Assembly: GCF_000423665.1 (NCBI RefSeq)
Contig: NZ_AUIK01000022.1
Coordinates: forward strand, 62,001 to 126,000
DNA from: Solirubrobacter soli DSM 22325
Lineage (GTDB): Bacteria; Actinomycetota; Thermoleophilia; Solirubrobacterales; Solirubrobacteraceae
Reading direction: 5' to 3'
Length of the DNA stretch: 64,000 nucleotides
Below are positions 38,303-52,204 of the stretch, in pieces. The translations under genes and the position numbers were made by a program. Numbering within the stretch: the stretch's first letter is position 1; each line of letters begins with the position of its first letter. The notes under the pieces are model-generated. The model did no database searches. It saw nothing but the letters and a program-made list of their open reading frames with translations, and was not told where the DNA came from.

Positions 38303-38549
38303 GGTGCGCCATCGCGCCGGGCCGCACGTCACCGCCCCGCGCCGCACCGCCCCCGCGCGCCGGCGCCGCGCGTCACCGCCCCGCGCCGCGTCGCGCCCGC
38401 GCGCCGGCGCCGCGTCACCGCGCCCGCGCAGCGTCACCGCCCGCGCCGCGCGTCACCGCGCCCGCGCCGCGTCACCGCCCGCGCCGCGCGTCACCGCGCC
38501 GCGCCCGCCGCGCCGCGCGTCGCCGCGCCCGCCCGCCAGCGCTGCTCGC
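38303..38549. repeat. GC-only low-complexity intergenic stretch
   Basis: About 245 bp made of variations on CGCCCGCGCCGCGCGTCACC; GTCACCGC recurs about seven times at irregular spacing. No gene or tRNA recognised. It resembles the deserts at 48.78-49.48 kb and 54.0-54.7 kb. Confidence 0.8.
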
Positions 38550-40961
38550 CTAGCCCGTCGTCGTCGCGCCGGTCGTCGCGTCGCCGCCCGCAGGCGGCGC
38601 GGCCTGACCGCCACCCCCTGTGCCCTGTCCGGTCGTGCCGGGGTCGGTGGGCGGCGTGGTCGTCGTGCTCGGCGGTGCCGTCGCCGTCGGCGGCGGCGTC
38701 GTGTCCTGCGGCGGCGTCTCCTGCTGCGGCGCGGTGCCGCCGGTCCCACCGTCGGTGGTGGGCGGGGCGGTCGTCGCGGTCGGGGGCGCGGTCGTCGCGG
38801 TGGGCGGGGCGGTGCCGTCGCCGCTCGGCGTCGGGGTCGGCTCGAGGTCCTTGCCCGTCCCGTCGCCGCCCTCCTTCTTGGGCAGCGGGTCGATCTTGAG
38901 CAGCGACTGCATGAAGGTCTTCCAGATGCCGGCCGGGAACGTGCCGCCCGCGACGGGCTCGCCCTGGAACTCGGTCTTCATCGGCTTGAACTCGTCCGGA
39001 TAGCCGACCCAGACGGCGACCGTGTACTCCTTGGTCCAGCCGACGAACCAGGCGTCGCCGTAGTTCTCGGTCGTCCCGGTCTTGCCCGCGACCATCACGC
39101 CGGGGATCCCCGCGCGCGTGGCCGAGCCCTTCTTGACCACACCCTGGAGCAGGAGCCCGACCTCCCCGGCGATCTCGGGCTTCAGGACGCGCTTCTCCTT
39201 GCGCTTGTTGATCATCCGCTCGCCGTCAGCCAGCTCGACCAACTTCTTCTTCTTGCCGGTGCCGCGGTCGATCCGCTCGATGCCCACCGGACCCGGCACC
39301 GGCAGCGACTTCTTGCTCTGCCCGGGCGAAAGACTGCCGTAGATCAGCTTGCCGCCGGTCGCGAAGGTCTCGTACGCGTGTGCCATGTCGAGCGGCGTCA
39401 CGCCCTGGCGCAGGCCGCCGAGCGCGATCGCGAGGTTCGACGAGACCGGCGTCCGCACACCCATGCGCCGCGCGAGCTTGGCGACGTTCTTCGTTCCGAC
39501 CTGCTTGCCCACCTGGACGAAGACCGAGTTGTCCGAGAACGCGGTCGCGTTGGCCAGCGTCGTCACGCCCGCGTACGCGTCGTCGTAGTTGTTGACCGTG
39601 AAGCGCTCGCCGCCCTTGAGGATGTACGTGAGCTTCTTGGACTCCCACGTGGAGTTCGGGCTGATGCCCTTCTTGAGCGCCTCGGCGAGCACGAACGGCT
39701 TGAACGAGGACCCCGGCTGGCGCTGGCCCTGCGTCGCGAGGTTGAACGGGGCGACCGCGTAGTTGTCGCCGCCCACCATCGCGCGGACGGCGCCGTCCTT
39801 GTTGGAGATCGCCACGAGCGAGGCGCGCGGGCCGGACTTGTTGGGCAGCCACGCGTCGATCGCCTTCTGCGCCGCGAGCTGCAGCTTGGAGTCGATCGTC
39901 GTCTTGACCTGCAGCCCGCCCTCGAACGCCAGCTGCGCGCCCTGCTGGCCGCCGCCGAGCCGGTCGACGACCTGCTGCTTGATCCAGGAGGTGAAGTACG
40001 GGAAGTCCGTGTCCTCCTTGGGGAAGGTCAGATCGTCGCGCTTGGGCAGGTCCTCGGCGCGCTCGCTGTCGTAGATCGAACGCGTCAGGTAGCCCTGTTG
40101 CCACATCCGCAGCAGCACCGCGTCCCGCTGGCGCTTGGACGCGACCGGATGCAGCACGGGGTCGTACTTGCTCGGCGAGGAGACCATCGCCGCCAGCAGC
40201 GCGGCCTCGTGGGGCAGCAGCACGCTCGCGCACCGCGGCTCGCCCTTCTGGCTGCCACAGCCGTCGTGGTTGTAGGCGAAGTAGGTCTGCGCTGCCGACT
40301 CGATCCCGTAGGCGCCGTTGCCGAAGTAGATCGAGTTCAGGTAGTTGCGCAGGATCCGCTCCTTGGACCACTTGCGCGTCAGGTGGTAGGCGAGCGCGGC
40401 CTCGCGGAGCTTCTGGAAGACGGTGCGGTCGTTCTCGGCCGCGAGTGAGATCTTCACGAACTGCTGCGGGATCGTCGAGGCGCCCTGGACGCCGCCGCCG
40501 GACTTGACGTCCTCGATCGCGGCGCGGGCCATGCCGCGCAGGTCGATGCCGGAGTTCGTGTAGAAGCGCTGATCCTCGATCGCGACGATCGCGTGTTTCA
40601 TCACGGGCGCGATCTCGTTCTCGGACAGGTAGATCCGGCGCTCGTTGCCGGTCAGCGTGCCGATCTGGTGCCCGCGCGAGTCGAGGATCACCGACGGCTG
40701 GTGCGCCGGCTCCTCGAGCGGCGGCAGGTCGGACGCGACGGCCATGAACATCCCGAACAGCGCCGAGACGATGGCCAGGATCCCGAGGAAGAAGAGCACC
40801 GCCAGCACGCGGAGCTTGCGGACCTTGAAGCGCTTCTGGCGCCTGCGCCGGCGCGGCAGACGAAGCCGGCGCTTGGGCTTGCTCTCACGCGTACGCGGGA
40901 ACTGGAGCACCTCGGCGCCTGCCTCTTCTGGGATCGTGCTCGTTCGCTCGTGATCGCTCAT
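38550..40961 (-). CDS. Bifunctional penicillin-binding protein (transglycosylase/transpeptidase)
   Basis: 803 residues from ATG 40961 (an in-frame TTG at 41003 is less likely). An N-terminal cytoplasmic part rich in Arg/Lys leads into one membrane helix (about 50-76), then a GT51 glycosyltransferase domain with EDQRFY, GASTIPQQFVK and RKWSKERILRNYLN, and a transpeptidase domain with Ser in GSSFKPF, SDN and KTGTTENYGDAWFVG. The C-terminus is a long Thr/Pro/Gly-rich tail as in PonA-type PBPs. It polymerises and cross-links peptidoglycan. Divergent from tyrS. Confidence 0.94.
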   Translation of the reverse strand: MSDHERTSTIPEEAGAEVLQFPRTRESKPKRRLRLPRRRRRQKRFKVRKLRVLAVLFFLGILAIVSALFGMFMAVASDLPPLEEPAHQPSVILDSRGHQIGTLTGNERRIYLSENEIAPVMKHAIVAIEDQRFYTNSGIDLRGMARAAIEDVKSGGGVQGASTIPQQFVKISLAAENDRTVFQKLREAALAYHLTRKWSKERILRNYLNSIYFGNGAYGIESAAQTYFAYNHDGCGSQKGEPRCASVLLPHEAALLAAMVSSPSKYDPVLHPVASKRQRDAVLLRMWQQGYLTRSIYDSERAEDLPKRDDLTFPKEDTDFPYFTSWIKQQVVDRLGGGQQGAQLAFEGGLQVKTTIDSKLQLAAQKAIDAWLPNKSGPRASLVAISNKDGAVRAMVGGDNYAVAPFNLATQGQRQPGSSFKPFVLAEALKKGISPNSTWESKKLTYILKGGERFTVNNYDDAYAGVTTLANATAFSDNSVFVQVGKQVGTKNVAKLARRMGVRTPVSSNLAIALGGLRQGVTPLDMAHAYETFATGGKLIYGSLSPGQSKKSLPVPGPVGIERIDRGTGKKKKLVELADGERMINKRKEKRVLKPEIAGEVGLLLQGVVKKGSATRAGIPGVMVAGKTGTTENYGDAWFVGWTKEYTVAVWVGYPDEFKPMKTEFQGEPVAGGTFPAGIWKTFMQSLLKIDPLPKKEGGDGTGKDLEPTPTPSGDGTAPPTATTAPPTATTAPPTTDGGTGGTAPQQETPPQDTTPPPTATAPPSTTTTPPTDPGTTGQGTGGGGQAAPPAGGDATTGATTTG

Positions 40962-41075
40962 GGAGGGATGCCGACCTAATACCTTCGGCTCAAACACTGC
41001 CAAGGTTAAGCGTCGGCCGTGAGTCGACGCGGCGGACCAGGCCTCGTCGGCGGCGGAACTCTAGCATTGGGTCGG

Positions 41076-42239
41076 ATGGAATCTCCCGCGTCGTTCCTCG
41101 CTCGTAACGCCGTCGAGGTGCTCCCGAAAGGGGCTCTCGAAGCGCGCCTGGCCGAGGGCCGGCCGCTGCGCGTGAAGCTCGGTCTGGACCCGACCGCGCC
41201 CGATCTGCATCTCGGCCACACGGTGGTCCTCCAGAAGCTCAGGGAATTCCAGGACCTCGGGCACACGGTGGTGCTGATCGTCGGCGACTACACGGCCCGG
41301 GTCGGCGATCCATCCGGGCGCTCCGCCACTCGGCCGGTGCTCTCGCCCGAGGAGATCGACGAGCACGCGCAGACCTATCTCGACCAGGCGACCAAGGTGC
41401 TGGCCGCCGACGAGCGGCTGGAGGTCCGCCGCAACAGCGAGTGGTTGGACATGCCGATGGAGGAGCTCTTCCGGCTCGTGAGGCGGGTGACCGTCGCCCA
41501 GATGCTCGAGCGCGACGACTTCTCCAAGCGCATGGCCGCCTCCGAGCCGATCTCGCTGTTGGAGATGCTCTATCCGGTCCTGCAGGGCTACGACTCGGTC
41601 GCGATCAATGCCGATGTCGAGCTCGGCGGCACCGACCAGACCTTCAACCTCTTCATGGGGCGCGCGCTGCAGACCTCATACGGGCAGCCACCCCAGGTGG
41701 TGCTGACCGTTCCGCTGCTCAACGGCACCGATGGCGAGCGCAAGATGTCGAAGTCCTACGGCAACCACATCGGGATCACCGAGCCGCCCGCGGACATGTA
41801 CGGGAAGACGTTGAGCATCCCGGACGCGCAGCTCGGGTCCTGGTACGACCTCCTGATCGGGTCGCCGCCGCCGGCCGAGCTCGGTCCGCGCGACGCGAAG
41901 CGCGCGCTCGCGCGAGCGCTGGTGGCCCGGTTCTGGGGCGAGAACGAGGCGATGGCCGCCGAGGCCGGCTTCGATCGGATCCACATCGCGCACGACCTGC
42001 CCGAGGAGATCGACGAGTTCTCGTTCGCCGCCAACGGGGGCACGGTCCATCTGCCCGAGCTGATCGTGGGTGCGTTCGGGGGCTCGCGCTCGGACGCGCG
42101 GCGCATGCTCGCGCAAGGGGGAGTCAAGCTCGACGGCGAGCCCGTGCCCGCCGAGCCGCTCGATGTCCCGGCCGATTCCCTGGACGGTCGCGTGCTCCAG
42201 CTGGGCAAGCGTCGCTTCGCACGCCTGAAGGCCGCGTAG
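41076..42239 (+). CDS. tyrS: Tyrosyl-tRNA synthetase
   Basis: 387 residues. HIGH-type motif HLGHTVVL (about 45-52), the tyrosine-binding loop GGTDQTFNLFMGR, KMSKS in RKMSKSYGN, and a C-terminal S4-like RNA-binding domain ending RFARLKAA. The exact HLGH/KMSKS pair puts it in the TyrZ-like branch rather than the HIGN/KFGKT TyrS branch. ATG 41076 was selected over 41019 because the family begins there. The rRNA operon follows on the same strand after about 490 bp. Confidence 0.94.
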   Translation: MESPASFLARNAVEVLPKGALEARLAEGRPLRVKLGLDPTAPDLHLGHTVVLQKLREFQDLGHTVVLIVGDYTARVGDPSGRSATRPVLSPEEIDEHAQTYLDQATKVLAADERLEVRRNSEWLDMPMEELFRLVRRVTVAQMLERDDFSKRMAASEPISLLEMLYPVLQGYDSVAINADVELGGTDQTFNLFMGRALQTSYGQPPQVVLTVPLLNGTDGERKMSKSYGNHIGITEPPADMYGKTLSIPDAQLGSWYDLLIGSPPPAELGPRDAKRALARALVARFWGENEAMAAEAGFDRIHIAHDLPEEIDEFSFAANGGTVHLPELIVGAFGGSRSDARRMLAQGGVKLDGEPVPAEPLDVPADSLDGRVLQLGKRRFARLKAA

Positions 42240-42258
42240 GAAAAAATCCGGAAACCTC

Positions 42259-42286
42259 TTGATGGAGGGATCCGTGCTGCTACTCT
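42259..42286 (+). promoter_or_regulatory. Predicted rRNA promoter P1
   Basis: TTGATG (-35) and TACTCT (-10) with a 16-bp spacer, about 445 bp before mature 16S. The region 42240-42731 otherwise holds leader RNA without a gene. Confidence 0.5.
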
Positions 42287-42332
42287 TCCGCGCCGTCGGG
42301 CAGCGAGAGGCGCTCCGCAGCCGCCAGGGACA

Positions 42333-42360
42333 TTGATTCCCAGCGGGGATGCGCTAGACT
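42333..42360 (+). promoter_or_regulatory. Predicted rRNA promoter P2
   Basis: TTGATT (-35) and TAGACT (-10), again with a 16-bp spacer, 74 bp downstream of P1. Identical spacing in both supports tandem promoters. Downstream leader contains a boxA-like GGTCTTTGAAAACT (42480-42493). Confidence 0.5.
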
Positions 42361-42487
42361 GCAACGCCCGCCGGAGCAGCGCTCCGGGGGCAGATAGCTC
42401 GCAGAGGGGCTGCTAAGCTCCTCGCCCAGCACTGAAGCGCAGAGCACTGAGGAAACACCTCATGCTCCACAGGCGCAGCGGTCTTTG

Positions 42488-42504
42488 AAAACTCAACAGC
42501 ATGC
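42488..42504 (+). other. Left arm of pre-16S processing stem
   Basis: AAAACTCAACAGCATGC is perfectly complementary (17 bp) to 44401-44417 in the spacer, so it encloses 16S in a long stem, the usual RNase III substrate. Confidence 0.75.
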
Positions 42505-42731
42505 ACATCCTTCGGCTCCTTGCCGATGGATTGTGTCCAGGTTTCGAGATGCCGGCCTGCTCTACCCGAGCACGGACCGGTACAAGGAATCCGCATTCGC
42601 GACTCTTACTTCTTCGAGTCGCGGTGCATTGTAGTGCCAGTAGTACTGAGCAGTAACCCTGTCAAGCGCCCGATCCACCGCATGTGTACTGGTGGGTCCT
42701 CGAGTGGCGTAAGACGCTCTTTGTGAAGTTC

Positions 42732-47546
<4,815 letters not shown>

Positions 47547-47623
47547 ATATTTTCTTAGGTAGTGCCCGTTCGTTGGCGGGTTGTGCAGTTTTGAAGGCCC
47601 GCTGAGGCGTGGTCTTGACAAGT

Positions 47624-47741
47624 TTCCGGTGGCTATTGCGCGGGGGAAATACCTCTTCCCATTCCGAACAGAGCAGTCAAGCCCCGCAGCGCCGATGGTA
47701 CTTGACCTGCAAGGGTCTGGGAGAGTAGGTCGCCGCCGGTC
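47624..47741 (+). rRNA. rrf: 5S ribosomal RNA
   Basis: About 118 nt. Contains the conserved CATTCCGAACAGAG-type loop (TTCCCATTCCGAACAGAGCA) and GAGAGTAGGTCGCCGCCGG; helix I pairs CCGGTGGC (47626-47633) with GCCGCCGG (47732-47739). About 78 bp after 23S. Confidence 0.93.
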
Positions 47742-47754
47742 CTTCAATACGCTT

Positions 47755-47785
47755 AGAGCCGCCCCTGAGGCGGCTCTTCGTCGTT
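47755..47785 (+). terminator. Intrinsic terminator of the rRNA operon
   Basis: Nine-pair stem AGAGCCGCC with GGCGGCTCT around CCTGA, followed by a T-rich tail (TTCGTCGTT). The next ORF starts at 47787, immediately after. Confidence 0.85.
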
Positions 47786-47786
47786 A

Positions 47787-48325
47787 ATGCCCTTTCCGGA
47801 CGTCACCACCGAGCGCCTGCAGCTGTCCCGCTGGTCTGCCGAGCTCCACACACCGGCGCTCGCGGCGCTGAACGCGTTGCCGGACACCGTCCGCTACCTG
47901 AACGAGGGCGTTCCGTACACGCCGGCGGAGTCCGCGGCACAGTCCGAACGCTTCTCGCGTCACTGGACGCTGCACGGCTTCGGCCTCTGGGCGGCGTCCT
48001 GCGGTCGACCGGCGAGACGATCGGCTTCGTGCGCGTCGCCCACCCACTGTGGTTCCCGGCCATGGCCCACGAGGTCGAAGTCGGCTGGCGCCTCCACCCA
48101 GCGTTCTGGGGCAACGGCTACGCGACCGAGGCGGCTCGAGCCGCCCTCACCGCGGCCTCCACCCACCTCGAGCTCTTGCGCATCATCGCGGTGATCGACC
48201 CGGCGAACACCCCGTCGACCGCCGTCGCGCGCCGCCTGGGCATGACCGTCGAAAGGACCCTCCCGCACCCCCAACGCCCAGGCGAGATCGACATCTACTC
48301 CACCACCCTCCCGTCTCGGCCATGA
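47787..48325 (+). pseudogene. GNAT acetyltransferase (RimJ/RimL-like) with a frameshift
   Basis: Reading from ATG 47787 gives the RimJ-like N-terminus MPFPDVTTERLQLSRWSAE to HGFGLWAA near 47994. The rest of the domain (TGETIGFVRVAHPLWFP, the acetyl-CoA loop FWGNGYATEAARAAL, and the end at 48325) is in a different frame. A single missing base near 47992-47998 (GCGGCGTCC) would restore VVLRSTGETIGF. Either a real pseudogene or an error in a GC-rich run. It lies directly behind the rRNA terminator. Confidence 0.8.
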
Positions 48326-48601
48326 GATCCAGGACGGCCTGAAGGGCGCCGATGTCCTGACTCACCTCGAGCCCGAGGACCGCGTGCGCCCGCCCGACGC
48401 CCTCAAATGTGAGCGACGTCGGCGCCGGCGCGGCCGCCCTCGGCGCGCGAGGCCATGCGGCTGGCCCCGGCGGGGGTGTGACACGCCCGGTCTTGGGCGC
48501 GCGTCGGACGCCTCGGTGCGGTAGGTGACGGGGGCGGCCCCGCCCGCGGGTGACGCGCCCGCCTGCGTGTGGGGGATGACGCGACTGACGTCGGCGCGCG
48601 G

Positions 48602-48712
48602 GGGGGTGTGCTGCTGGTGTTTCGCTATGCGAGAGCGGAGCATCACACCCCCTTCGACGGCGGGGGTGTGTTGATCTACCGTCCTGTGGGGACAGTAGGG
48701 GATCACACCCCC
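48602..48712. repeat. Two tandem 51-bp palindromes with shared ends and different cores
   Basis: Unit 1 is 48602-48652 and unit 2 is 48662-48712, exactly 60 bp apart. Both begin GGGGGTGTG and end ATCACACCCCC. Unit 1 stem: 14 positions with one mismatch. Unit 2 has an additional inner stem (CTAC, GTCC with GGAC, GTAG) and loop TGTGG. The cores do not match one another. A further GGGGGTGTG stands alone at 48472-48480. Confidence 0.8.
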
Positions 48713-49306
48713 AACGGATCGGCGTCCATGGTCGACGCCCCGTCAGAGCAGGTTGATCCCCGCGGCGAGGGTGACGCCGCCGTAGCCGTAGGACGCGCCG
48801 CTCCGCGCCCCCGCGCCGCACCGTGCCGCCGCACCGTGCCGCCGCGCCGCTCGGCCGCCCCGCGCCGCCGCGCCGCTCGGCTGCCCGTGCCGCCGCCCCG
48901 TGCCGCCGCCCCGCTTGGCCGCCCCGCGCCGCCGCCCCGTGCCGCCGCACCGTGCCGCCGCGCCGCTCGGCCGCCCCGCGCCGCCGCCCCGCTCGGCCGC
49001 CCCGCGCCGCCGCGCCGCTCAGGCCGCCCCGCGCCGCCGCCCCGTGCCGCCGCCCCGTCCCGCCGCGCCGCTTGCCCGTCCCGCGCCGCTTCGCCGCTCC
49101 GCTAGGCCGTGCCGTTCGGCGCGACGCTTCGCCGTCCCGCTCCGCGCTGTCCCGCCGTGGCTCGGGCCGCTCACGCTCACGCCGCGCCCGCTGCGTGGCT
49201 CGGCGCTGTGCGCGGCCGGCCCGGCTCGCGCTGCGGCACTGCTGTCCCCGCACCTCCTCGCCGCCCCGTCGACGGCGGCTCGCGCCGCGCTGGCTCGGGC
49301 GGCGCC

Positions 49307-49480
49307 CGCCCCCGGCTCTCGGCGCCGGTTCGCGCTGCGCGCCGCCATCCCGCACCACGCCGCGCCGCGCCCCCGCGAGGCGCGTTGGCGCCCGCGCCCC
49401 CGGCTCTCGGCGCCGGTTCGCGCTGCGCGCCGCCATCCCGCACCACGCCGCGCCGCGCCCCCGCGAGGCGCGTTGGCGCC
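49307..49480. repeat. Perfect 86-bp tandem direct repeat
   Basis: 49307-49392 and 49395-49480 read identically at an 88-bp offset. They contain CGGCTCTCGGCGCCGGTTCG and ATCCCGCACCACGCCGCG. A recent duplication in non-coding sequence, next to a terminator. Confidence 0.88.
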
Positions 49481-49497
49481 TACCCCTTAACGCCGAA

Positions 49498-49519
49498 AGG
49501 GCGGCCCGAAGGCCGCCCT
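49498..49519 (-). terminator. Intrinsic terminator for the secreted hydrolase gene
   Basis: Nine-pair perfect stem AGGGCGGCC with GGCCGCCCT around a tetraloop (TTCG on the minus strand), followed on the minus strand by TTTCGGCGTT. It lies 22 bp past the stop at 49542. Confidence 0.78.
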
Positions 49520-49541
49520 CTCACTTGCGTCGGAGCGGTAG

Positions 49542-51938
49542 TTACTTGACGGTCACGAGCTTTGTCTTCGCGGGCGCGATCTTGGCGCCGGCCACGCCCA
49601 CGGGCGTGACGGTGACGCGGTACTTGCCCTTGGCGAGTGCGGTCACGGCTGTCCACTTGGAGTGTGCGAGGGTCGCGCGGAGTGCCTTGCTGGTGCGTGC
49701 GCCGTTCACCGTTGCGATCGTCACCTTCACGGAAGTGACGCACGGTGAGCTCGCGCCGGTCACGGTCAGGCGGCGCTTGGTCACCGTCGCGGCAGCGATG
49801 GTTGCCGAAGCGGTCGTGCAACTCGCGGTCGGGGAAGACGTGGGCGCGGATGCGGACGCGACGCTGACGGGCGCCGCCTGCGGCGCTTCTGGCGCGGGCG
49901 GGGTGGTCGGGGCGACGTCGGCGAGCTTGTCGGTGTAGACGGTCGGGCCGCTGACGGCCTCCTGGAAGCGCACGTCGGAGAGCTGGATCGACCCGGTGGC
50001 CGGCATGCCCGCGCCGCCGAACTTGAACTCGATCTTGCGGACGTTGGCGAGGTCGACGCCCTGGGCGGCGAAGTCGCCGAGCGGGACGCGGATCTGGTTG
50101 AGGACCTCGTGCACGCGGGTCGTGGTGGACCCGGTGGTCTGGTGCAGCGCGGTGCCGTAGCGCGGTGACGCGGCGGCGACGGATCCGATCTTGCCGTTCT
50201 TGTCGGTCAGCTCGATCGAGAAGTTCTGGGTCGTCAGGCCCGGGTTCCAGATCGCGTCGGTGCCGCGGGACGGGTTGCGCGGGTCGAAGAAGTTCACCGC
50301 GGCCCCCAATGAGAGGGCCTTGAAGCCGGTCACGTTGCCCGAGGCAGCCGGGATGCGGGTGCCGATCGACGCCGGCTGGTCCCACGCGAGCGCGAGCTGG
50401 AGGCCGTAGGAATGGTTGACTGGCGCGTTCTCACGCGTCCCGCTCTGGCCGCCCAGCGCCGAGGCGGCGGGGAGCGGGCAGCCCTTCGTCGCGGTCGGCA
50501 GCCCGGCGAGACCGATCTGCGACGGCGCGAAGTGGGTCGGCTCCGGGTTGCACCAGTCGAAGCCGCCGGCCGTCGTCGCCGGGACCGGGGTGATGCCGCC
50601 CGTCGCCAGGTAGGGGTTCGAGAAGCCCGAGCCCGTGATGGCGGTCCCGACGGCGCTCACTTCGAGCGGGTTGTCGGTCTCGGGGCGCAGGATGTCGCGG
50701 CGCTCGGCCGGGGCCGGGAAGTAGGACGTCAGCACGCGATCGAAGCATGGGATGCGGGTGCCGCTGACGGAGGTCGGGCAGGCCGAGGCGGGCACCTGCG
50801 GCGTCGTGCCGTCGGCGCTGATCTCGCCGGTCATGTACGGGTCGAAGGCGACGTCACCACCCACGTAGCGGCGGAAGAACGCGGACATCATCGCGAGGCC
50901 GATCTTCTCCTGGTCGCCCATCAGCGCCGGGTCGCCGGAGCCGCGGGTGGTGAGGTCATAGGCCCCACCGGAGAGACGGATGTTGTTCGGCTGGCTGGTG
51001 CCGCACGCGACGTCGGTGCCGGTCGCGTCATCGCCGTCGGCGAACCAGACCGTGTTGAACCAGTTGTGATTCGCGCCGAGCACCGACATCTGGATGCGCG
51101 GGAACGGGTCGCTGGGCTGGATGTACTGGCTGCGCTCGAACAGGCGGGCGCCCTGGAGGTTCGTGACGTCGCCCTCGCAGTAGCCGAACATCGTCATGTA
51201 GGGCACGCCATACGGGGCGCGACGCTCGTAGTCGACCGGAGCGAGCGCGATCACGCCGCGCAGGTTGTACTTGCGCCCGGGTGCGGGCCGCGTGCGGTTG
51301 TAGTCGATGAAGCTCGAGACCGCGTCACCGCCGCGCGAGTGGCCCATCAGGCCGACACGCGAGAAGTCCAGCTTGCCGACGAGCGCGGCGCCGAGGTTGT
51401 TGTCGGCGTTGGCCGGCATCGGCGCCTGGTTGGCGGCGTAGAGCGCGTCGAGCGCCGCCGCCATCAGGATGCGCCGCTGGTGCATGCCCTTGCCCTGCGC
51501 GTTGTCCTGGTAGTAGATGAGCTGGTCCTGGTCGAGCGACATGACCGTGTAGCCCCAGGTCGCGAGGTTCTCGCCCAGATAGGCGTAGCCGCGGTCGTTG
51601 CGCTTGAACGCGGTGCAGTTCGGTGCCGAGCCGGAGTCGCAGCTGCCGTGGTTGCCATGCACGAGCAGGATCACCGGGGAACCGGTGGCCCGGTTGGCGG
51701 GGTAGTAGATCGACCCGCGCACCTGGACCGTGGCGGCAGCCGCCGGCCCGGTGGTCGCGCCGCCCGCGGCGTTGGGCTCCTGCAGGCCGGTCGTGCCCAT
51801 CAGGACCGGATCGACGGTCGTGGCCGTGTACGGCCCGCGGGCGAGCGGGTCCGGTGGGGCGGCGAGCGCCGTGGCGGGCGCGATCACGACGAGCGCGAGC
51901 GCCAGGGCGAAGACCTTCTTCAAGCAGGCAGGGGTCAC
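49542..51938 (-). CDS. Secreted alpha/beta hydrolase with C-terminal Ig-like domain
   Basis: 798 residues from GTG 51938 (GGAG 5 nt upstream), with a signal peptide ending near ALAAP. A hydrolase domain has LLVHGNHGSCDSG and the nucleophile Ser in GLMGHSRGGDAV; a middle beta-rich region is followed by a threonine/alanine-rich linker and a C-terminal Ig-like domain (SVKVTIATVNGARTSKALRA). It may act on lipid, ester or polymer substrates outside the cell; the substrate is unknown. The divergent gene at 52205 is also secreted, with a shared 266-bp control region. Confidence 0.8.
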   Translation of the reverse strand: MTPACLKKVFALALALVVIAPATALAAPPDPLARGPYTATTVDPVLMGTTGLQEPNAAGGATTGPAAAATVQVRGSIYYPANRATGSPVILLVHGNHGSCDSGSAPNCTAFKRNDRGYAYLGENLATWGYTVMSLDQDQLIYYQDNAQGKGMHQRRILMAAALDALYAANQAPMPANADNNLGAALVGKLDFSRVGLMGHSRGGDAVSSFIDYNRTRPAPGRKYNLRGVIALAPVDYERRAPYGVPYMTMFGYCEGDVTNLQGARLFERSQYIQPSDPFPRIQMSVLGANHNWFNTVWFADGDDATGTDVACGTSQPNNIRLSGGAYDLTTRGSGDPALMGDQEKIGLAMMSAFFRRYVGGDVAFDPYMTGEISADGTTPQVPASACPTSVSGTRIPCFDRVLTSYFPAPAERRDILRPETDNPLEVSAVGTAITGSGFSNPYLATGGITPVPATTAGGFDWCNPEPTHFAPSQIGLAGLPTATKGCPLPAASALGGQSGTRENAPVNHSYGLQLALAWDQPASIGTRIPAASGNVTGFKALSLGAAVNFFDPRNPSRGTDAIWNPGLTTQNFSIELTDKNGKIGSVAAASPRYGTALHQTTGSTTTRVHEVLNQIRVPLGDFAAQGVDLANVRKIEFKFGGAGMPATGSIQLSDVRFQEAVSGPTVYTDKLADVAPTTPPAPEAPQAAPVSVASASAPTSSPTASCTTASATIAAATVTKRRLTVTGASSPCVTSVKVTIATVNGARTSKALRATLAHSKWTAVTALAKGKYRVTVTPVGVAGAKIAPAKTKLVTVK

Positions 51939-52204
51939 CAGTTCTCCGTGCGATCGGTTCAGATGTGCGTCCGTGCTCGCACGGCGACGACCGTGCGCGG
52001 CGAGGCGGCGAGATCGTATGTCCCGCCGGTCCTCCATTTGTTGGACCGGCGGTAGAAAGGTGATGGGTCAACGACCGACCGATTTCACATAACGGACCGC
52101 CCCTTCCGCCACATAGATTGCGGCCCGCTCCGCCACGCGGGGGCGGCCACTGACGGCCAACGCTGCGCGGCTCTTCCTCACGTCACAAAGGTCGACTCGT
52201 TCAC

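Larger units (their letters stand above)
48326..49497. other. Non-coding, repeat-rich GC desert
   Basis: About 1.17 kb without a convincing gene. In order: mixed sequence (48326-48600), twin 51-bp palindromes (48602-48712), GC-only runs built of CCGCCCCGCGCCGCCGCG (about 48780-49110), mixed GC-rich sequence, and an 86-bp direct repeat (49307-49480). The many long open frames are products of GC bias. The minus strand reads ASYGYGGVTLAAGINLL then stop at 48743, possibly the decayed end of a lost gene. Confidence 0.7.

Noticed and set aside
40962..41075. T-box leader upstream of tyrS
   Set aside because: Only about 110 bp with no T-box consensus or specifier loop seen.
48322..48425. Minus-strand stretch reading TSLTFEGVGRAHAVLGLEV and beyond
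   Set aside because: Looks protein-like for about 30 residues but has no start codon, runs into the GNAT shadow frame and matches no family I know.
48602..48712. Integron attC array
   Set aside because: Palindromes have fixed ends, but the GTTRRRY/RYYYAAC core sites and an integrase gene are missing.
48602..48712. CRISPR array
   Set aside because: Only two units, spacers are themselves palindromic, and no cas genes exist in the window.
48183..49490. Long minus- and plus-strand frames of 100-400 codons in the GC desert
   Set aside because: Arg/Ala/Gly/Pro-only translations present in all frames; they follow base composition and have no domain resemblance.
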